Positions 45,291 to 54,256 of a stretch of 64,000 nucleotides of DNA are shown here, in pieces; the first letter of the stretch is position 1; each line of letters opens with the position of its first letter. Below the pieces are notes generated by a model. It had not been told where the DNA came from and searched no databases. It saw only the letters and a program-made list of their open reading frames with translations. The translations under genes were made by a program, and so were the position numbers. This DNA is from CAVSJR01 sp963728285 (GTDB lineage: Bacteria > Actinomycetota > UBA4738 > HRBIN12), in assembly GCA_963728285.1 (NCBI GenBank), contig CAVSJR010000003.1, positions 620,001-684,000 of the forward strand. The letters run 5' to 3'.

Positions 45291-45833
45291 TCAGACGGAG
45301 AGCTCCGCTTGACCGCCGACGTCGTAGATCACGCGGCCGGCGTCGACGCGGGCCGCCGGATGAAGCGCGTGAGACGTCGGCATGCCGGGCCCGATGATGT
45401 GCGTGACCTCCCAGCCGCCGGCCAGGAGGGCATCGGCAATCATGCGCCGGTGGCAGCGCCACCACACCGTCTCCGCACACATGATGGCCGTCGGCGTCCG
45501 AACCGAGGAGCTCGTCAGCCACTCCAGCGCCTCCCTGAACTCCGCGCCCTCCATGTAGTCGGCGTAGCCGCGAAATCCCGGATTGCGGAGGGCGACGTGG
45601 GGCGAATCCGAGCGAGGCTTTCGGAAGCCCCCGAGATCCTTTCGCCAGACGTACTCGATGCCGGCGGCCTCGAGTTCCGCCTCGAGAGCGTCGCGTCCGA
45701 ATTGCGGGTGTCTGCGCGAGCCCGGGAAGGATCGAACGTCGACGAGACGCCGGACGCCCGCCTGCGTCAGAAGGCCGATGAATTCCTCGAGCGGCCGCGT
45801 CCCGTGTCCGATGGTCCAGATCCTTCGCTCCAT
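45291..45833 (-). CDS. DUF488 family protein
   Basis: 180 residues. Family marks are IWTIGHGTRPLEEFIGLL, VRRLVDVRSFPGSRRHPQFG, YVWRKDLGGFRKPR and the Cys motif IMCAETVWWRCHRRMIAD. The two cysteines and histidine in that last motif are typical of DUF488, which has been proposed to act on nucleic acid or as a thiol protein; function is not established. It converges on icd 36 bases away. Confidence 0.85.
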   Translation of the reverse strand: MERRIWTIGHGTRPLEEFIGLLTQAGVRRLVDVRSFPGSRRHPQFGRDALEAELEAAGIEYVWRKDLGGFRKPRSDSPHVALRNPGFRGYADYMEGAEFREALEWLTSSSVRTPTAIMCAETVWWRCHRRMIADALLAGGWEVTHIIGPGMPTSHALHPAARVDAGRVIYDVGGQAELSV

Positions 45834-46041
45834 TCAGCGAATCTACCCTCCTGACCTGCGGCCGAGGCCTCGGCCGGCCAGGACGGGTCCGCGCTGTGGC
45901 CCGATGCGAGGACCCGTCGGCTGCGGGAGCCCTTGGATACACTCTCCGGCGTTCCCCGCCGATTCCGACCGGTACCGGACGGCCCGATTCGGGAGTCGTG
46001 ACGACAGGTACAGTCTGTCGGGGGCATCGGCAGACAGACAC

Positions 46042-46117
46042 GGTCCCATCGTCTAGTGGCCTAGGACACCACCCTCTCAAGGTGGAGACACGGGTTCAAA
46101 TCCCGTTGGGACTACCA
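46042..46117 (+). tRNA. tRNA-Glu (anticodon CTC)
   Basis: Acceptor GGTCCCA (46042-46048) pairs with TGGGACT (46107-46113) with one terminal G-T. The anticodon stem CCACC/GGTGG encloses CTCTCAA, anticodon CTC for glutamate GAG. The T loop is TTCAAAT. Discriminator A46114 and encoded CCA (46115-46117) complete it. TACAGT at 46009-46014 may be a -10 element. Confidence 0.95.
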
Positions 46118-46146
46118 ACGATGAACTGCGAAAACGGGGTCTGGAC

Positions 46147-46377
46147 ATGGGGTCCATCGCCCGCTACCAACGCGGTGGGGGGCAGGATGGCTGTCGGTGC
46201 GACGACTGCTGCGAAGCCTGGCGCGGATACTTCAGGGCGAAGATGCGCGAACGGCGCGGGGGCAGGACCCTGGAACCGGAACCCGAACCCCTCGACGCGG
46301 CAGAGCGGTTCGTGGCCGACTGGCGGGCGAAACAGGAACGGCTGAACACGGTGACGTACACCCCCGCACCCTGGTGA
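46147..46377 (+). CDS. Small Cys-rich protein (CRCxxCC), phage-type
   Basis: 76 residues. The core GCRCDDCCEAWRGYFRAKMR resembles short proteins common in actinophages and integrated elements, where HGT...GCRCDxC...A repeats occur. Four cysteines in seven residues could bind zinc. The tail (LDAAERFVADWRAKQERLNT) is helical. It begins 29 bases after tRNA-Glu, a usual integration target, but I found no integrase or second tRNA 3' end in the window. Confidence 0.5.
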   Translation: MGSIARYQRGGGQDGCRCDDCCEAWRGYFRAKMRERRGGRTLEPEPEPLDAAERFVADWRAKQERLNTVTYTPAPW

Positions 46378-46453
46378 GCGAGGCGAGAGGGATGCAGACT
46401 GGTCGTCGGTTGCATCTTGTTCGGTGCGGTCGTCGTCGACTGAGCTTCTCTCG

Positions 46454-47613
46454 CTACGCGATCACGTTCACCGTCTCGCAGGAGGCAGACACCTGGTCCA
46501 AGGCGTCCACGGTCGCGACGTCGATCCCGGCCCCGCAGTCAGCGCGGTCGGCCACATCGTCCACCGTGTCGAGATGGTCGCTCCCCCCACGTCCGAACAG
46601 ATCGTCGTGGCCGTCTCCGCCGGTGAGCGAGTCGTTGCCCTCCTCGCCGTCCAGCGTGTCGTCCCCCCGATGCCCGAACAGATCGTCGTGGTCCTCTCCC
46701 CCCTGAGCATGTCGTCCCCCCGACTTCCGAACAGATCGTCCTGGTCCTCCCAGCCGAAGAGCCTGTCGTTCCCCTGGTCGCCAACCAACCTGTCGTCCCC
46801 CCGACGTCCGCCCAGCGCGTCGTTGCCCCCTCCGCCGATGAGCACGTCGTCCCCGTTCTGCCCGCCCAGCTGGTTGTCGTCTCCGTCGCCCTCGAGAACG
46901 TCGTCCCCCGTGCTGCCGAGGACATCCTCGACGTCCGACAGGACGTTGTCGTGCTCGCCGGCCACGCCATCGTCGGCAATATCGTTCAGGGACACGCGGA
47001 GGGTTTCGTCGGTGCTCCCATAGCGGACCTGGTCCACGCCGTGGCCCCCGGAGACTTCGTCGGGCTCGTCCGGTGACTCGAGAGAGTCGAGCTCCAGACG
47101 GTCGTTGCCGGAACCCCCGAAGAGTCGATCGGCCCCATCGTACGCGGAGAGGTCGTCCTCGCCCCCCCGCCCATGGAGCTCGTCGTCGCCGGCATTGCCC
47201 TGGAACCTGTCGTTACTGGACTGCCCGAAGAACTGGTCGTCACTCGCGCCACCAAGCCCGCTGAATCCACGGGGAGGAGCGAACTGAAGGCGGACCAGAT
47301 TCTCGAACTGGTAAGACCCGACAAAGTCCACTTCGCCTGCGGCGGGATGGTCACACTCGACCTCTCGAGGCGAGACCGCGACACAGCCGGGGCCAGGCGT
47401 GATGCGACCGAAGTCGTCTCGAAGGGTAACCACGCCTTCGTCGTTCAGAAAGACGGTCAGATCCACCGGACGGTCCGCCGGAGAACGGAAACGCAGGAAG
47501 CTGCTCACGAAGAAGAGGCGTGCCGTAGCGGGAGACGCGTACGCCGTCCCCGCCGGTACGAGCAAGCCGAGTGCGATCCCGACGACGATCAACCAGTTCG
47601 TTCGCTTCATCAT
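46454..47613 (-). CDS. Secreted RTX-type calcium-binding repeat protein (frame change at 46698-46703)
   Basis: Signal peptide MMKRTNWLIVVGIALGLLVP opens a protein with a beta domain (ARLFFVSSFLRFRSPADRPV) and then many GGxGxDxL nonapeptides: GSTGDDVLEGDGDDNQLGGQ, GDDVLIGGGGNDALGGRRGD, GNDRLFGWEDQDDLFG. Such repeats fold with calcium outside the cell. The frame breaks at six C (six G on the coding strand, 46698-46703); adding one G restores GGEDHDDLFG, more repeats, and a C-terminal DQVSASCETVNVIA ending at 46454. Restored length is about 386 residues. No toxin or protease domain is seen. Confidence 0.85.
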
Positions 47614-47924
47614 GCGGGGATCGTAGGGCGCGAGGTGTTGCCCTCACAAGGCTCCGCGAAGCGGGAACAGGCCGTGCGCGAGGTGATTCGCCGCGAGTTG
47701 AGGGCCTGAGGGACCCGGCCTCATCCGCCCCAGATGGGGTGGTACAACTTCCCTCGCGGCCCGGCGCGAGAGGCTTGTAACACATCCCGCAATCCGGCCG
47801 GTGGCTTGAGGACACCGTCCGCTGCACCACCCCTGTGAGGATCCGCCACCGCCATTCGTTGAGATTCGGTGGATTGTTCGACATGCCGGTTCAACGGGCT
47901 CCCGACGGCCGTTACGCTCGCGCC
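47614..47924. other. Intergenic, no gene recognised
   Basis: 311 bases between the divergent RTX-type gene and the small lipoprotein ORF. I see no convincing coding region. A hairpin, CCGCCCC (47725-47731) with GGGGTGG (47736-47742), could be a terminator or regulatory structure; no T run follows. Confidence 0.4.
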
Positions 47925-48050
47925 ATGCGTGGAGTCCTTGTACTCGGTCTGCTTCTTGTCGTGGCCGCCTCGATACCGGCCTGCGACGATGAGCCGGAAC
48001 AAACGGGAGACCGAGGAGTCCGAAACGATAGTGCGGTCAGCGTAGTGTGA
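47925..48050 (+). CDS. Short putative lipoprotein (perhaps remnant)
   Basis: 41 residues starting MRGVLVLGLLLVVAASIPAC, a clear hydrophobic signal with a lipobox-like IPAC, followed by an acidic CDDEPEQTGDRGVRNDSAV. It then stops at TGA 48048-48050. A signal this good on so short a protein suggests the gene is truncated or frame-shifted; the next 150 bases in other frames contain LHITNTSEQNVVVGRCSG, which could be its continuation. No ribosome site precedes the ATG. Confidence 0.4.
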   Translation: MRGVLVLGLLLVVAASIPACDDEPEQTGDRGVRNDSAVSVV

Positions 48051-48449
48051 CGCAACTCACCTCAGAGCCTGTCGACCGACGCATCCGCCACCTGAGTGAC
48101 AACGAGCTCGGCACCTACCCCCTTTTCGACTGGCCTTCACATCACGAACACCAGTGAGCAGAATGTAGTCGTCGGAAGGTGCTCGGGGTCTGCCCTGGAT
48201 GTTGACGGACACGGTGTACGCCTTCGCGCCAGTCCACGCCATCGACGATGGCATCCTTCTCCGCCAGGTGAGTCTCGAGAGGGGCTTGATCACGAGCCTC
48301 GCATCAAACCCTGCGTGCGGGGTGCCGCGATTCGGACGGTTGATCACTTGGAGGCGACCTGCGCCGCCTATCCATGGGAGGTCCGCCACCCATACCTGAC
48401 GAAAGCTGACGTGTAGGCAGCTACATCGGCGGTTCCTGGCCCGGTGCGC
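48051..48449. other. Region with coding fragments, no intact gene
   Basis: About 400 bases. Plus-strand fragments in two frames read TPFSTGLHITNTSEQNVVVG and VYAFAPVHAIDDGILLRQVS. These look protein-like but lack starts and a shared frame. They may belong to the lipoprotein gene at 47925 broken by more than one indel, or be noise. Confidence 0.35.
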
Positions 48450-48622
48450 TCAGATCGTGGGTTCGTGGACCGGGGACGGCTCCTGGTGCGCCCAGTGGCC
48501 CGGCTCGACGCCAAGTCCCGGACCCAGCGCACCCTTCGTCCGCAGGACTCGCAGTGGAGTACGAGCTGGCCGAGCTCCCGCTCGAGATCGCCCTTCACGT
48601 TCAGGAGCTCGAGCCGGAGCAT
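48450..48622 (-). CDS. Small zinc-ribbon-like protein (frame change near 48510)
   Basis: From ATG 48622 the first frame reads MLRLELLNVKGDLERELGQL, then LHCESCGRRVRWVRDL. The next segment, GVEPGHWAHQEPSP and a stop, is in another frame. Joined, this gives a 57-residue protein of the type CxxCGxxVxWV...GVxPGHWAHxEPAP that I recall as frequent in actinobacteria, with no assigned role. One missing base in GACTTGGCGTC (near 48510) explains the break. Confidence 0.55.
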
Positions 48623-48842
48623 CTTCGCGTGAAGCGTCCGGGGTGGGATCCACCAAGCCCCGTCTCAAGCGCTTCCTGCACGAGCGCGTCCGCGGCCGCG
48701 GCCTGCTCACTCTCAGCACGAACAGCGGACTCGAGGGCGCTGCGCTCTCCACGCATTGGCCGATCACGGGGTAGGTGTCCTCAATGACGGGACGAGGAAC
48801 AATGGGCAACCTCCGTGCATCTTCGTTGGCGAGGGAGTGGGC

Positions 48843-49310
48843 ATGGCCGGAGGCAAAGGGCGACTGCCACCGCGATGGTTTGTCGTGACCGCTTGGCACG
48901 TGCACCGGTGGATATTCCGGGCCACCGGGGGGCGCAAAGGCCTGTGGCCTCCCCGCTCGGGCAAGTGGGGCGCCCTGCGGCTCACCACGAGGGGCCGACG
49001 CAGCAGCGAGCCGCGGAGCGTGATCGTCGGCTACTACGAAGACGGGCCCAACCTGATCTCGATGGCCATGAACGGATGGGGTGCGGCCGAGCCGGCCTGG
49101 TGGCTCAACCTGCAGGCCCATCCGGAGGCGGTCGTCGAGTTAGCCGGCGGGATGCGGCGCGAGGTGGTCTGCAGGGCCGCGCTCGGCCAGGAGCGTGAAC
49201 GGCTCTGGCAGCGCTGGCGCGAACTGGACCAGAACCTCGACGGCTACGCTGCACGACGCCCGCAAGAGACGGCGGTCGTCGTCTTTGAGCCGCGCACGGT
49301 GACCGAATGA
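48843..49310 (+). CDS. Deazaflavin (F420)-dependent nitroreductase family protein
   Basis: 155 residues of the DDN/DUF385 split-barrel family. The marks are WFVVTAWHVHRWIFRATGGR, LRLTTRGRRSSEPRSVIVGY and AWWLNLQAHPEAVVELAGG, with ERERLWQRWRELDQNLDGYA at the end. Family members bind F420 (some FMN) and reduce quinones or nitro compounds. It complements the CofC-like gene at 37.4 kb. GGGAG precedes the ATG at 48843. Confidence 0.85.
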   Translation: MAGGKGRLPPRWFVVTAWHVHRWIFRATGGRKGLWPPRSGKWGALRLTTRGRRSSEPRSVIVGYYEDGPNLISMAMNGWGAAEPAWWLNLQAHPEAVVELAGGMRREVVCRAALGQERERLWQRWRELDQNLDGYAARRPQETAVVVFEPRTVTE

Positions 49311-49366
49311 GCCTTCTCCACGCCGCAACCTGAGCATGGCCCGGTTCGACCTCGGTCCCGTATCCG

Positions 49367-50158
49367 CTAGTCGTCCACGCTCCCCATCGTCAAGTTGACG
49401 GTCGTTCCCGTCATCCCGCTCGCGTCGTCGGAAGCCATGAAGACCGCCGTGTTTGCCATCTCCTCGAGCGTCATGAGACGTCGCGGGTGGGTCCTGCTTG
49501 CGAGCAGCTCTTGCCACTGCTCCCAGGTCAATCCCGATGCCTTCGCGCGAGGCTCGAAGGCGTCCTTGATCGTGCGTGTCTCCGGCATGCCCTGTGGTCG
49601 CAGACCGACCACGCGGATGCCCTGAGGTGCGAGCTCGGCGGACAGATCTCGGGTGAGTGCCTCCTTGGCGGCCTGCGCCGGACCGTAGCCTCCCACCAAT
49701 GGGGTGCCCGTCCGCGAGAGGAGGGAGGTGACGGTCATGATCACCCCCGATCCGTTGGCGACCATCCGCCGCGCCGCAAGGCGGGCGGTCAGGAAGTACG
49801 ACCTCGTGTAGGTCGTGATCGGCAGGGAGAACCGCTCGACATCGAGCTCGATCAGAGGGACACCCAAGATCGTCGCATTCTGGATGCCGACCGCGTTGAA
49901 CGAGATGTCGACGCGGCTCGCCTGACCGATCACGGACTCTAGATGCTTGTCCACGGCCTGCTCGTCGAGTGCGTCGACCTCCGCCGCCTCCGCGGATCCG
50001 CCGGCGGAGACGACCTCCTTGGCGACGGCTTCGACCGGCGCCAGCCGGTGCCCAGTGAGAAAGACCCTGGCTCCCTCGCGCGCGAAGGCGCGTGCGACGG
50101 CGCCGCCGATCCCGCCTCCGGCTCCGTAGACCACCGCGACCTTGTCCTTCAGCATCAT
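49367..50158 (-). CDS. Short-chain dehydrogenase/reductase, atypical active site
   Basis: 263 residues. The cofactor motif is VAVVYGAGGGIGGAVARAFA (GxxxGIG), followed by FLTGHRLAPVEAVAKEVV and an NAG-like FNAVGIQN. The expected YxxxK reads GGYGPAQAAKEAL: if K aligns with the catalytic Lys, the Tyr position is Ala and the only Tyr is seven residues away. Ser in VTSLLSRTG is present. It could be a divergent reductase of altered mechanism. It lies 61 bases after the PNPOx-like gene on the same strand. Confidence 0.83.
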   Translation of the reverse strand: MMLKDKVAVVYGAGGGIGGAVARAFAREGARVFLTGHRLAPVEAVAKEVVSAGGSAEAAEVDALDEQAVDKHLESVIGQASRVDISFNAVGIQNATILGVPLIELDVERFSLPITTYTRSYFLTARLAARRMVANGSGVIMTVTSLLSRTGTPLVGGYGPAQAAKEALTRDLSAELAPQGIRVVGLRPQGMPETRTIKDAFEPRAKASGLTWEQWQELLASRTHPRRLMTLEEMANTAVFMASDDASGMTGTTVNLTMGSVDD

Positions 50159-50219
50159 CTCTGGTCCCCAATCGCCGATCCTGCGTCTTGCGCGGTGGAT
50201 GCCATTCCGACAAGCGTTC

Positions 50220-50756
50220 TCATCTGGCTGCCGGCCGTGCCTGGAAGCGCCAGCGGGTCTGGTTGAACATCTCGCCCCGGCCTGCCGGAAGCCCAATCCT
50301 CCCGTTCTTCCTGCCGAAACCGAAGACCTTCGATGGGGTCACTTCGAAGACGAGAACGTCTCCGATCGGGAAGCGCCAACCTTCCCCGTACTTCGCAACG
50401 TACGTCTCCACCACGCGGCGCAACTTGGCGTCGTCGGTCACAGGGATGGCCCGACCCTCCACTACGATGTCGAGTCCCTCGTCGAGATCGTTGCAGCCCG
50501 TAGTGATGGAGACCTGATTGTTCTTCGCCAGGTTCTTCGCCTTGCGCTCCCCATCACCGGTGGCGAAGTAGAGCGAGCCGTTGAGCCAGACGGCGATCAG
50601 TGGAACGACGTGCGGCCGCCCTTCAGGCCGAACTGTGGATATCCAGAATATGTCCGCCTTCCGCAGGTGATCTTCAGCTTCCGTCCACGGCAACGCCGTG
50701 GCGCCGGGGCTGCTGAACTCGGCGTCGAGATCAGTTGCCGGGGCTTCGATAGTCAT
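50220..50756 (-). CDS. Pyridoxamine 5'-phosphate oxidase-like flavin/F420 protein
   Basis: 178 residues. Split-barrel signatures are FWISTVRPEGRPHVVPLIAV, GSLYFATGDGERKAKNLAKN, QVSITTGCNDLDEGLDIVVE and YVAKYGEGWRF. This group binds FMN or F420 and its substrates are mostly unknown. The start at ATG 50756 has GAGGAGGG upstream. It is divergent from the ECF sigma gene 204 bases away, the arrangement expected if the sigma factor controls it. Confidence 0.85.
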   Translation of the reverse strand: MTIEAPATDLDAEFSSPGATALPWTEAEDHLRKADIFWISTVRPEGRPHVVPLIAVWLNGSLYFATGDGERKAKNLAKNNQVSITTGCNDLDEGLDIVVEGRAIPVTDDAKLRRVVETYVAKYGEGWRFPIGDVLVFEVTPSKVFGFGRKNGRIGLPAGRGEMFNQTRWRFQARPAAR

Positions 50757-50960
50757 GTCTCTCTCCCTCCTCGTGTCGGCGATTCTCCTCGCTCGTGATT
50801 GTTCCTTGTCGTTGAGGCCGGGATCGTCCGAGCCGTCGACCATGCAGACACGATCAGGACGGGAATCTGGGTGCTCACCTTCCGCCCAGTTCGCCGGACG
50901 GCCGGTGTCGATACCAAAAGTGGACCGGGAGAGCGAGGGACGTGACGCTAGGGTGGAGAG

Positions 50961-51969
50961 GTGACGACCGATCTGATCACCAGGGCGCGAGCCGGGGACG
51001 GCGAGGCGTTCCGAGAGCTGACCGAGCCGTACCGTCGAGAGCTCCAGGTGTACTGCTACCGGATGCTCGGATCCCTCCAGGACGCCGAGGATGCCCTCCA
51101 GGACACGCTCCTGGGCGCCTGGCAAGGCCTCAACGGGTTCGAGGGACGGGCTTCGATCCGCACGTGGCTCTACCGGATCGCCACCAACCGGTGTCTCAAC
51201 GCGCGTCGTTCAGCCAGCCGACGCCCGGCCAAGGAGTGGAACATCGCCGAGTATGAACCGCCCGAGCCGACCGGGCTCGGCGAAGATCGTATGGCTCGAG
51301 CCATTCCCCGACTCCCTCCTCGAGGGTGTGATGGACGTATCTCTTGGGCCCGAGGCTCGGTACGAACAAGCCGAGTCGATCTCCCTGGCATTCGTGACCG
51401 CTCTTCAGGTCCTGCCGCCTCGCCAGCTCGCCGTGCTCGTCTTGCGCGACGTCCTCGGATTCCACGCGAACGAGGTGGCCGACATGCTCGACTCGACGAT
51501 CGATTCGGTCAACAGCCTCCTCAAACGGGCTCGCGCCAGCCTGCAGCGCCGGCTGCCGACGAGTGCCGATCGCGAACCGGCTCCCGCTCCCGATTCACCC
51601 TCCGAGCAAGCGACGGTGGCGGAGTTCGTCCGAGCGTACGAGTCCGGCGATCTCGACGCTTTGGTCGCCCTGCTCACCGACGATGTCTTCCTCTCGATGC
51701 CACCGTTCCCCCTCGAATACGAAGGCCGTGACGTCGTCGCTCGCTTCTACGGAACCATGATGGGCTCGGGCCGGAGGTTCGACCTCGTACCGACGCGAGC
51801 CAACGGTCAGCCGGCGTTCGGGGCCTACCTCCGCGCCTCGACCGGCATCCGCCACGGGACCGGCCTCCTCGTCCTCACCCTCACGGGCGACCGGATCTGC
51901 TCCGTCACCCGCTTCGACAACAGCGTGCTCCCATGGTTCGGGCTGCCGCGATCGCTTCCCAGCCGATAG
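50961..51969 (+). CDS. ECF sigma factor with SnoaL-like C-terminal domain (frame change near 51280)
   Basis: Region 2: GEAFRELTEPYRRELQVYCY, MLGSLQDAEDALQDTLLGAW, FEGRASIRTWLYRIATNRCL. The frame changes after EPTGLGED and continues VWLEPFPDSLLEGV, then region 4 LQVLPPRQLAVLVLRDVLGF, VADMLDSTIDSVNSLLKRAR. A SnoaL/NTF2-like tail of about 120 residues follows (VAEFVRAYESGDLDALVALL, GRRFDLVPTRANGQPAFGAY). This matches the SigJ/ECF41 type, where the tail controls activity without a separate anti-sigma. One extra base near 51275-51290 breaks it. Confidence 0.88.
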
Positions 51970-52005
51970 GCAGCTTCCCATCGAGCTCGGGACGGATGAA
52001 TGACG

Positions 52006-52663
52006 TCACCGGAGCGTGCTGATGACCCCCTCGATTTCACTGGCGAGAGTGGCAACGGTGTCACAAACGCATGCGGCACCGGCGCCGAGCAGAGCCTCGG
52101 GTGTCCCATATCCCCAGCCCGACACCGATCGCCTGAAGCCCGGCGGCCTTGGCCGATGCCACATCCGTCGGCAGACCACCCACGCCGATGCCTTTGGTCG
52201 GGCTAATGGAACCGAGCGCCTTGAGCATCGGACCGGGGTCGGGCTTGTGCACTTCAGTGTCCTCGAATGCAATCAGGACATCGATCTGTCTATCGAGCCC
52301 TGTGACGAGCAGTTCGGATCGTGCGTCGTCGCGCAGTTTCGATGTGACGATCGCAATCGCGTTTCCGGACGCTCGAACGCTTTCAAGCAGCTCCGTCACT
52401 CCTGGGAATGGGCGGGCACGTCCCTCGCGTTCGAGGCGGTAGTGACGGACAAAGACCTCGACGAGCCGATCCGCAGAGTTCTCGTCGAGCACCGCCATGT
52501 GCGCGCGGATCGGCATTCCGGTGGCCATCAGGTCCAGCACACGCCTCTCGCCTAGCTCGATCCCCAAGACCTCCGCCGCGGCGAGCTGGTGAGCGCGAAC
52601 GTATGCGGCACGCACGTCGACGAGCGTGCCATCGAGATCGAAGACAATAGCCCGGTCTGCCAA
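52006..52663 (-). CDS. HAD-superfamily hydrolase (frame change near 52115)
   Basis: Motif I is AIVFDLDGTLVDVRAAYVRA, motif II AIAIVTSKLRDDA and the Lys is in EDTEVHKPDPGPML. Motif IV reads IGVGGLPTDVASAKAAG, so the first Asp of the usual GDxxxD is Gly. After GLQAIGVG the family tail WGYGTPEALLGAGA and SEIEGVISTL is in another frame; one extra C near 52115 explains this. It resembles phosphoglycolate phosphatase/PpaX enzymes. Restored length is about 219 residues. Confidence 0.82.
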
Positions 52664-52805
52664 GAAACGAGCATGCTAGCCGACCTCGTCGGTGGAAGGA
52701 ATGGGTGTTCGCGCGACCGTCCACCCATCGGCGTGGGTGAGTATGTGAAGCGGTCATACAAAAGGGATCCGGTTGTCCGAGATCGAGGCTCGCGCCGTGA
52801 CCGTC

Positions 52806-54212
52806 TCAAAGCCTGCCGAGGCGGACCTGGCCGGTCCCGAGGAGTCGCTTGGCCTCGCGGATCCCGGTGAGCATCGCGCCGTCGGCGAACCCGGTCCTCG
52901 CCGAACCCGTGGCCTCTCCTGCGAACAGCAACCGGCCGCCGATCGGCTCGCCCAGGCGTTCGAGATCCTCCCGCGAGGATCCCAGGCGGATGAACGAGTA
53001 TGCCCCACGCGAGTAAGGATCGACGGCCCACTCGGAGGCAACGACGTCGGTCGGTGCCGGAGGTTCGACCCCCGTGACGGAACGGACCAGCTCGAGGACC
53101 TCGGTGACGCGCTGCTCGAGGGGCCGTCCGAGCACCCGCTTCGCGGCGTGACCGACGGCGAACGCGACGAGCACGGGAGCCCCCGTGAAGGCGTGGAGCT
53201 CGAAGCAGATGAGCCAGTCGCTGACGTCGCCATCAGGCACCACCGCGAACGGTTCTGCGCGGGTCCAGAAGGGCTCGTCGAACCGGAGGATGACCTTCTC
53301 GAAGCCTCCGAAGCCGAGCCGGTCGATCGCCGCGCGCCGCTCCGCCGGGAGTCCCGGCGTGAACGCGATCGCATCCGGGTCCTTGAGCACGCCGAGTGGC
53401 ACCGTGACGACGGCGTGCGAGCCCATGAGGGCCTCGCCGCTCGGATATCGCCGAACGCTGACGCCCTGGTCATCCTGGCCGATCTCGCCCACCGGGTACG
53501 ACGTGAGCACGTCGAGGCCCTCGGCAAGCGCGTCGAGGATCCGCTTGTACCCGCCGTCGGGGTACTCGCCGAGGGAGCTGCCCCCGTACTCCACGGTGTT
53601 CGGCGGGAACTCTCGCGCGACGACCTCCTCGGGCGGCCACGCGTTCTCGGCGCTCACCAGGGATCGGAGGAACCGACGGGTCAGCTCCCACTCGCGCGGA
53701 TCCGGGGAAGCCGATCCGGCGAGGAAGCGGTCGATCGCGTCGGCCAGCGACAGGGAGGCATCGAACGCCGCTCGCTCTTGATCGAGCCACTCGTAGAACG
53801 CATCGACGGTCGGGAGGGCCGGTGCAAGCGAGTCGCGGTTGCCGTCGGTGTCCACGAGGACCGCGCTCTCGAAGAAGTCCACGGGCGAACGCGTGACGCC
53901 GAGCAGGCCGGCCAGGGCGCTCATCGGGTTCCCGTCCGGGGTATGGATCCAGGAACCGCCGAGGTCTACGTGCGATCCGCCCAGATCAACGGTGTGAAGT
54001 CGTCCCCCGATCCGCTCCCGTGCTTCGAGGACCACGACCTCCACGCCCGCGTGGGTCAGGGCGTTGGCTACCGTGAGGCCGGCGATCCCCGCGCCCACCA
54101 CGATCACCCGCCCCACGGGATCTGCGGCTCCGCTGGGCACGTCGAGGGTCCCGTCATCGAACAGTGCGGACCCCGCTCCGTCGTTCCGAATGGCTGAGTC
54201 GATAGGGCACAC
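52806..54212 (-). CDS. FAD-dependent amine oxidase (flavin monoamine oxidase family)
   Basis: 468 residues from GTG 54212. The dinucleotide motif is VIVVGAGIAGLTVANALTHA, with VVVLEARERIGGRLHTVDLG right after and VDLGGSWIHTPDGNPM. At the C-terminus, PYSRGAYSFIRLGSS and RLLFAGEATGSARTGFADGA form the FAD site. It oxidises an amine such as a polyamine or an amino acid; the substrate is not clear. No ribosome site is obvious. It lies 44 bases after the redoxin gene. Confidence 0.9.
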   Translation of the reverse strand: MCPIDSAIRNDGAGSALFDDGTLDVPSGAADPVGRVIVVGAGIAGLTVANALTHAGVEVVVLEARERIGGRLHTVDLGGSHVDLGGSWIHTPDGNPMSALAGLLGVTRSPVDFFESAVLVDTDGNRDSLAPALPTVDAFYEWLDQERAAFDASLSLADAIDRFLAGSASPDPREWELTRRFLRSLVSAENAWPPEEVVAREFPPNTVEYGGSSLGEYPDGGYKRILDALAEGLDVLTSYPVGEIGQDDQGVSVRRYPSGEALMGSHAVVTVPLGVLKDPDAIAFTPGLPAERRAAIDRLGFGGFEKVILRFDEPFWTRAEPFAVVPDGDVSDWLICFELHAFTGAPVLVAFAVGHAAKRVLGRPLEQRVTEVLELVRSVTGVEPPAPTDVVASEWAVDPYSRGAYSFIRLGSSREDLERLGEPIGGRLLFAGEATGSARTGFADGAMLTGIREAKRLLGTGQVRLGRL

Positions 54213-54256
54213 TATCGTGGAGCTACCGTCCGGGCCCCGTCTTGGAGGGCTCGAGA

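Noticed and set aside
46500..47300. CRISPR-like repeats
   Set aside because: The repeated bases are the coding repeats of the RTX-type protein, with no spacer structure.
46114..48840. Intact integrated element at tRNA-Glu
   Set aside because: No integrase and no second copy of the tRNA 3' end within the window.
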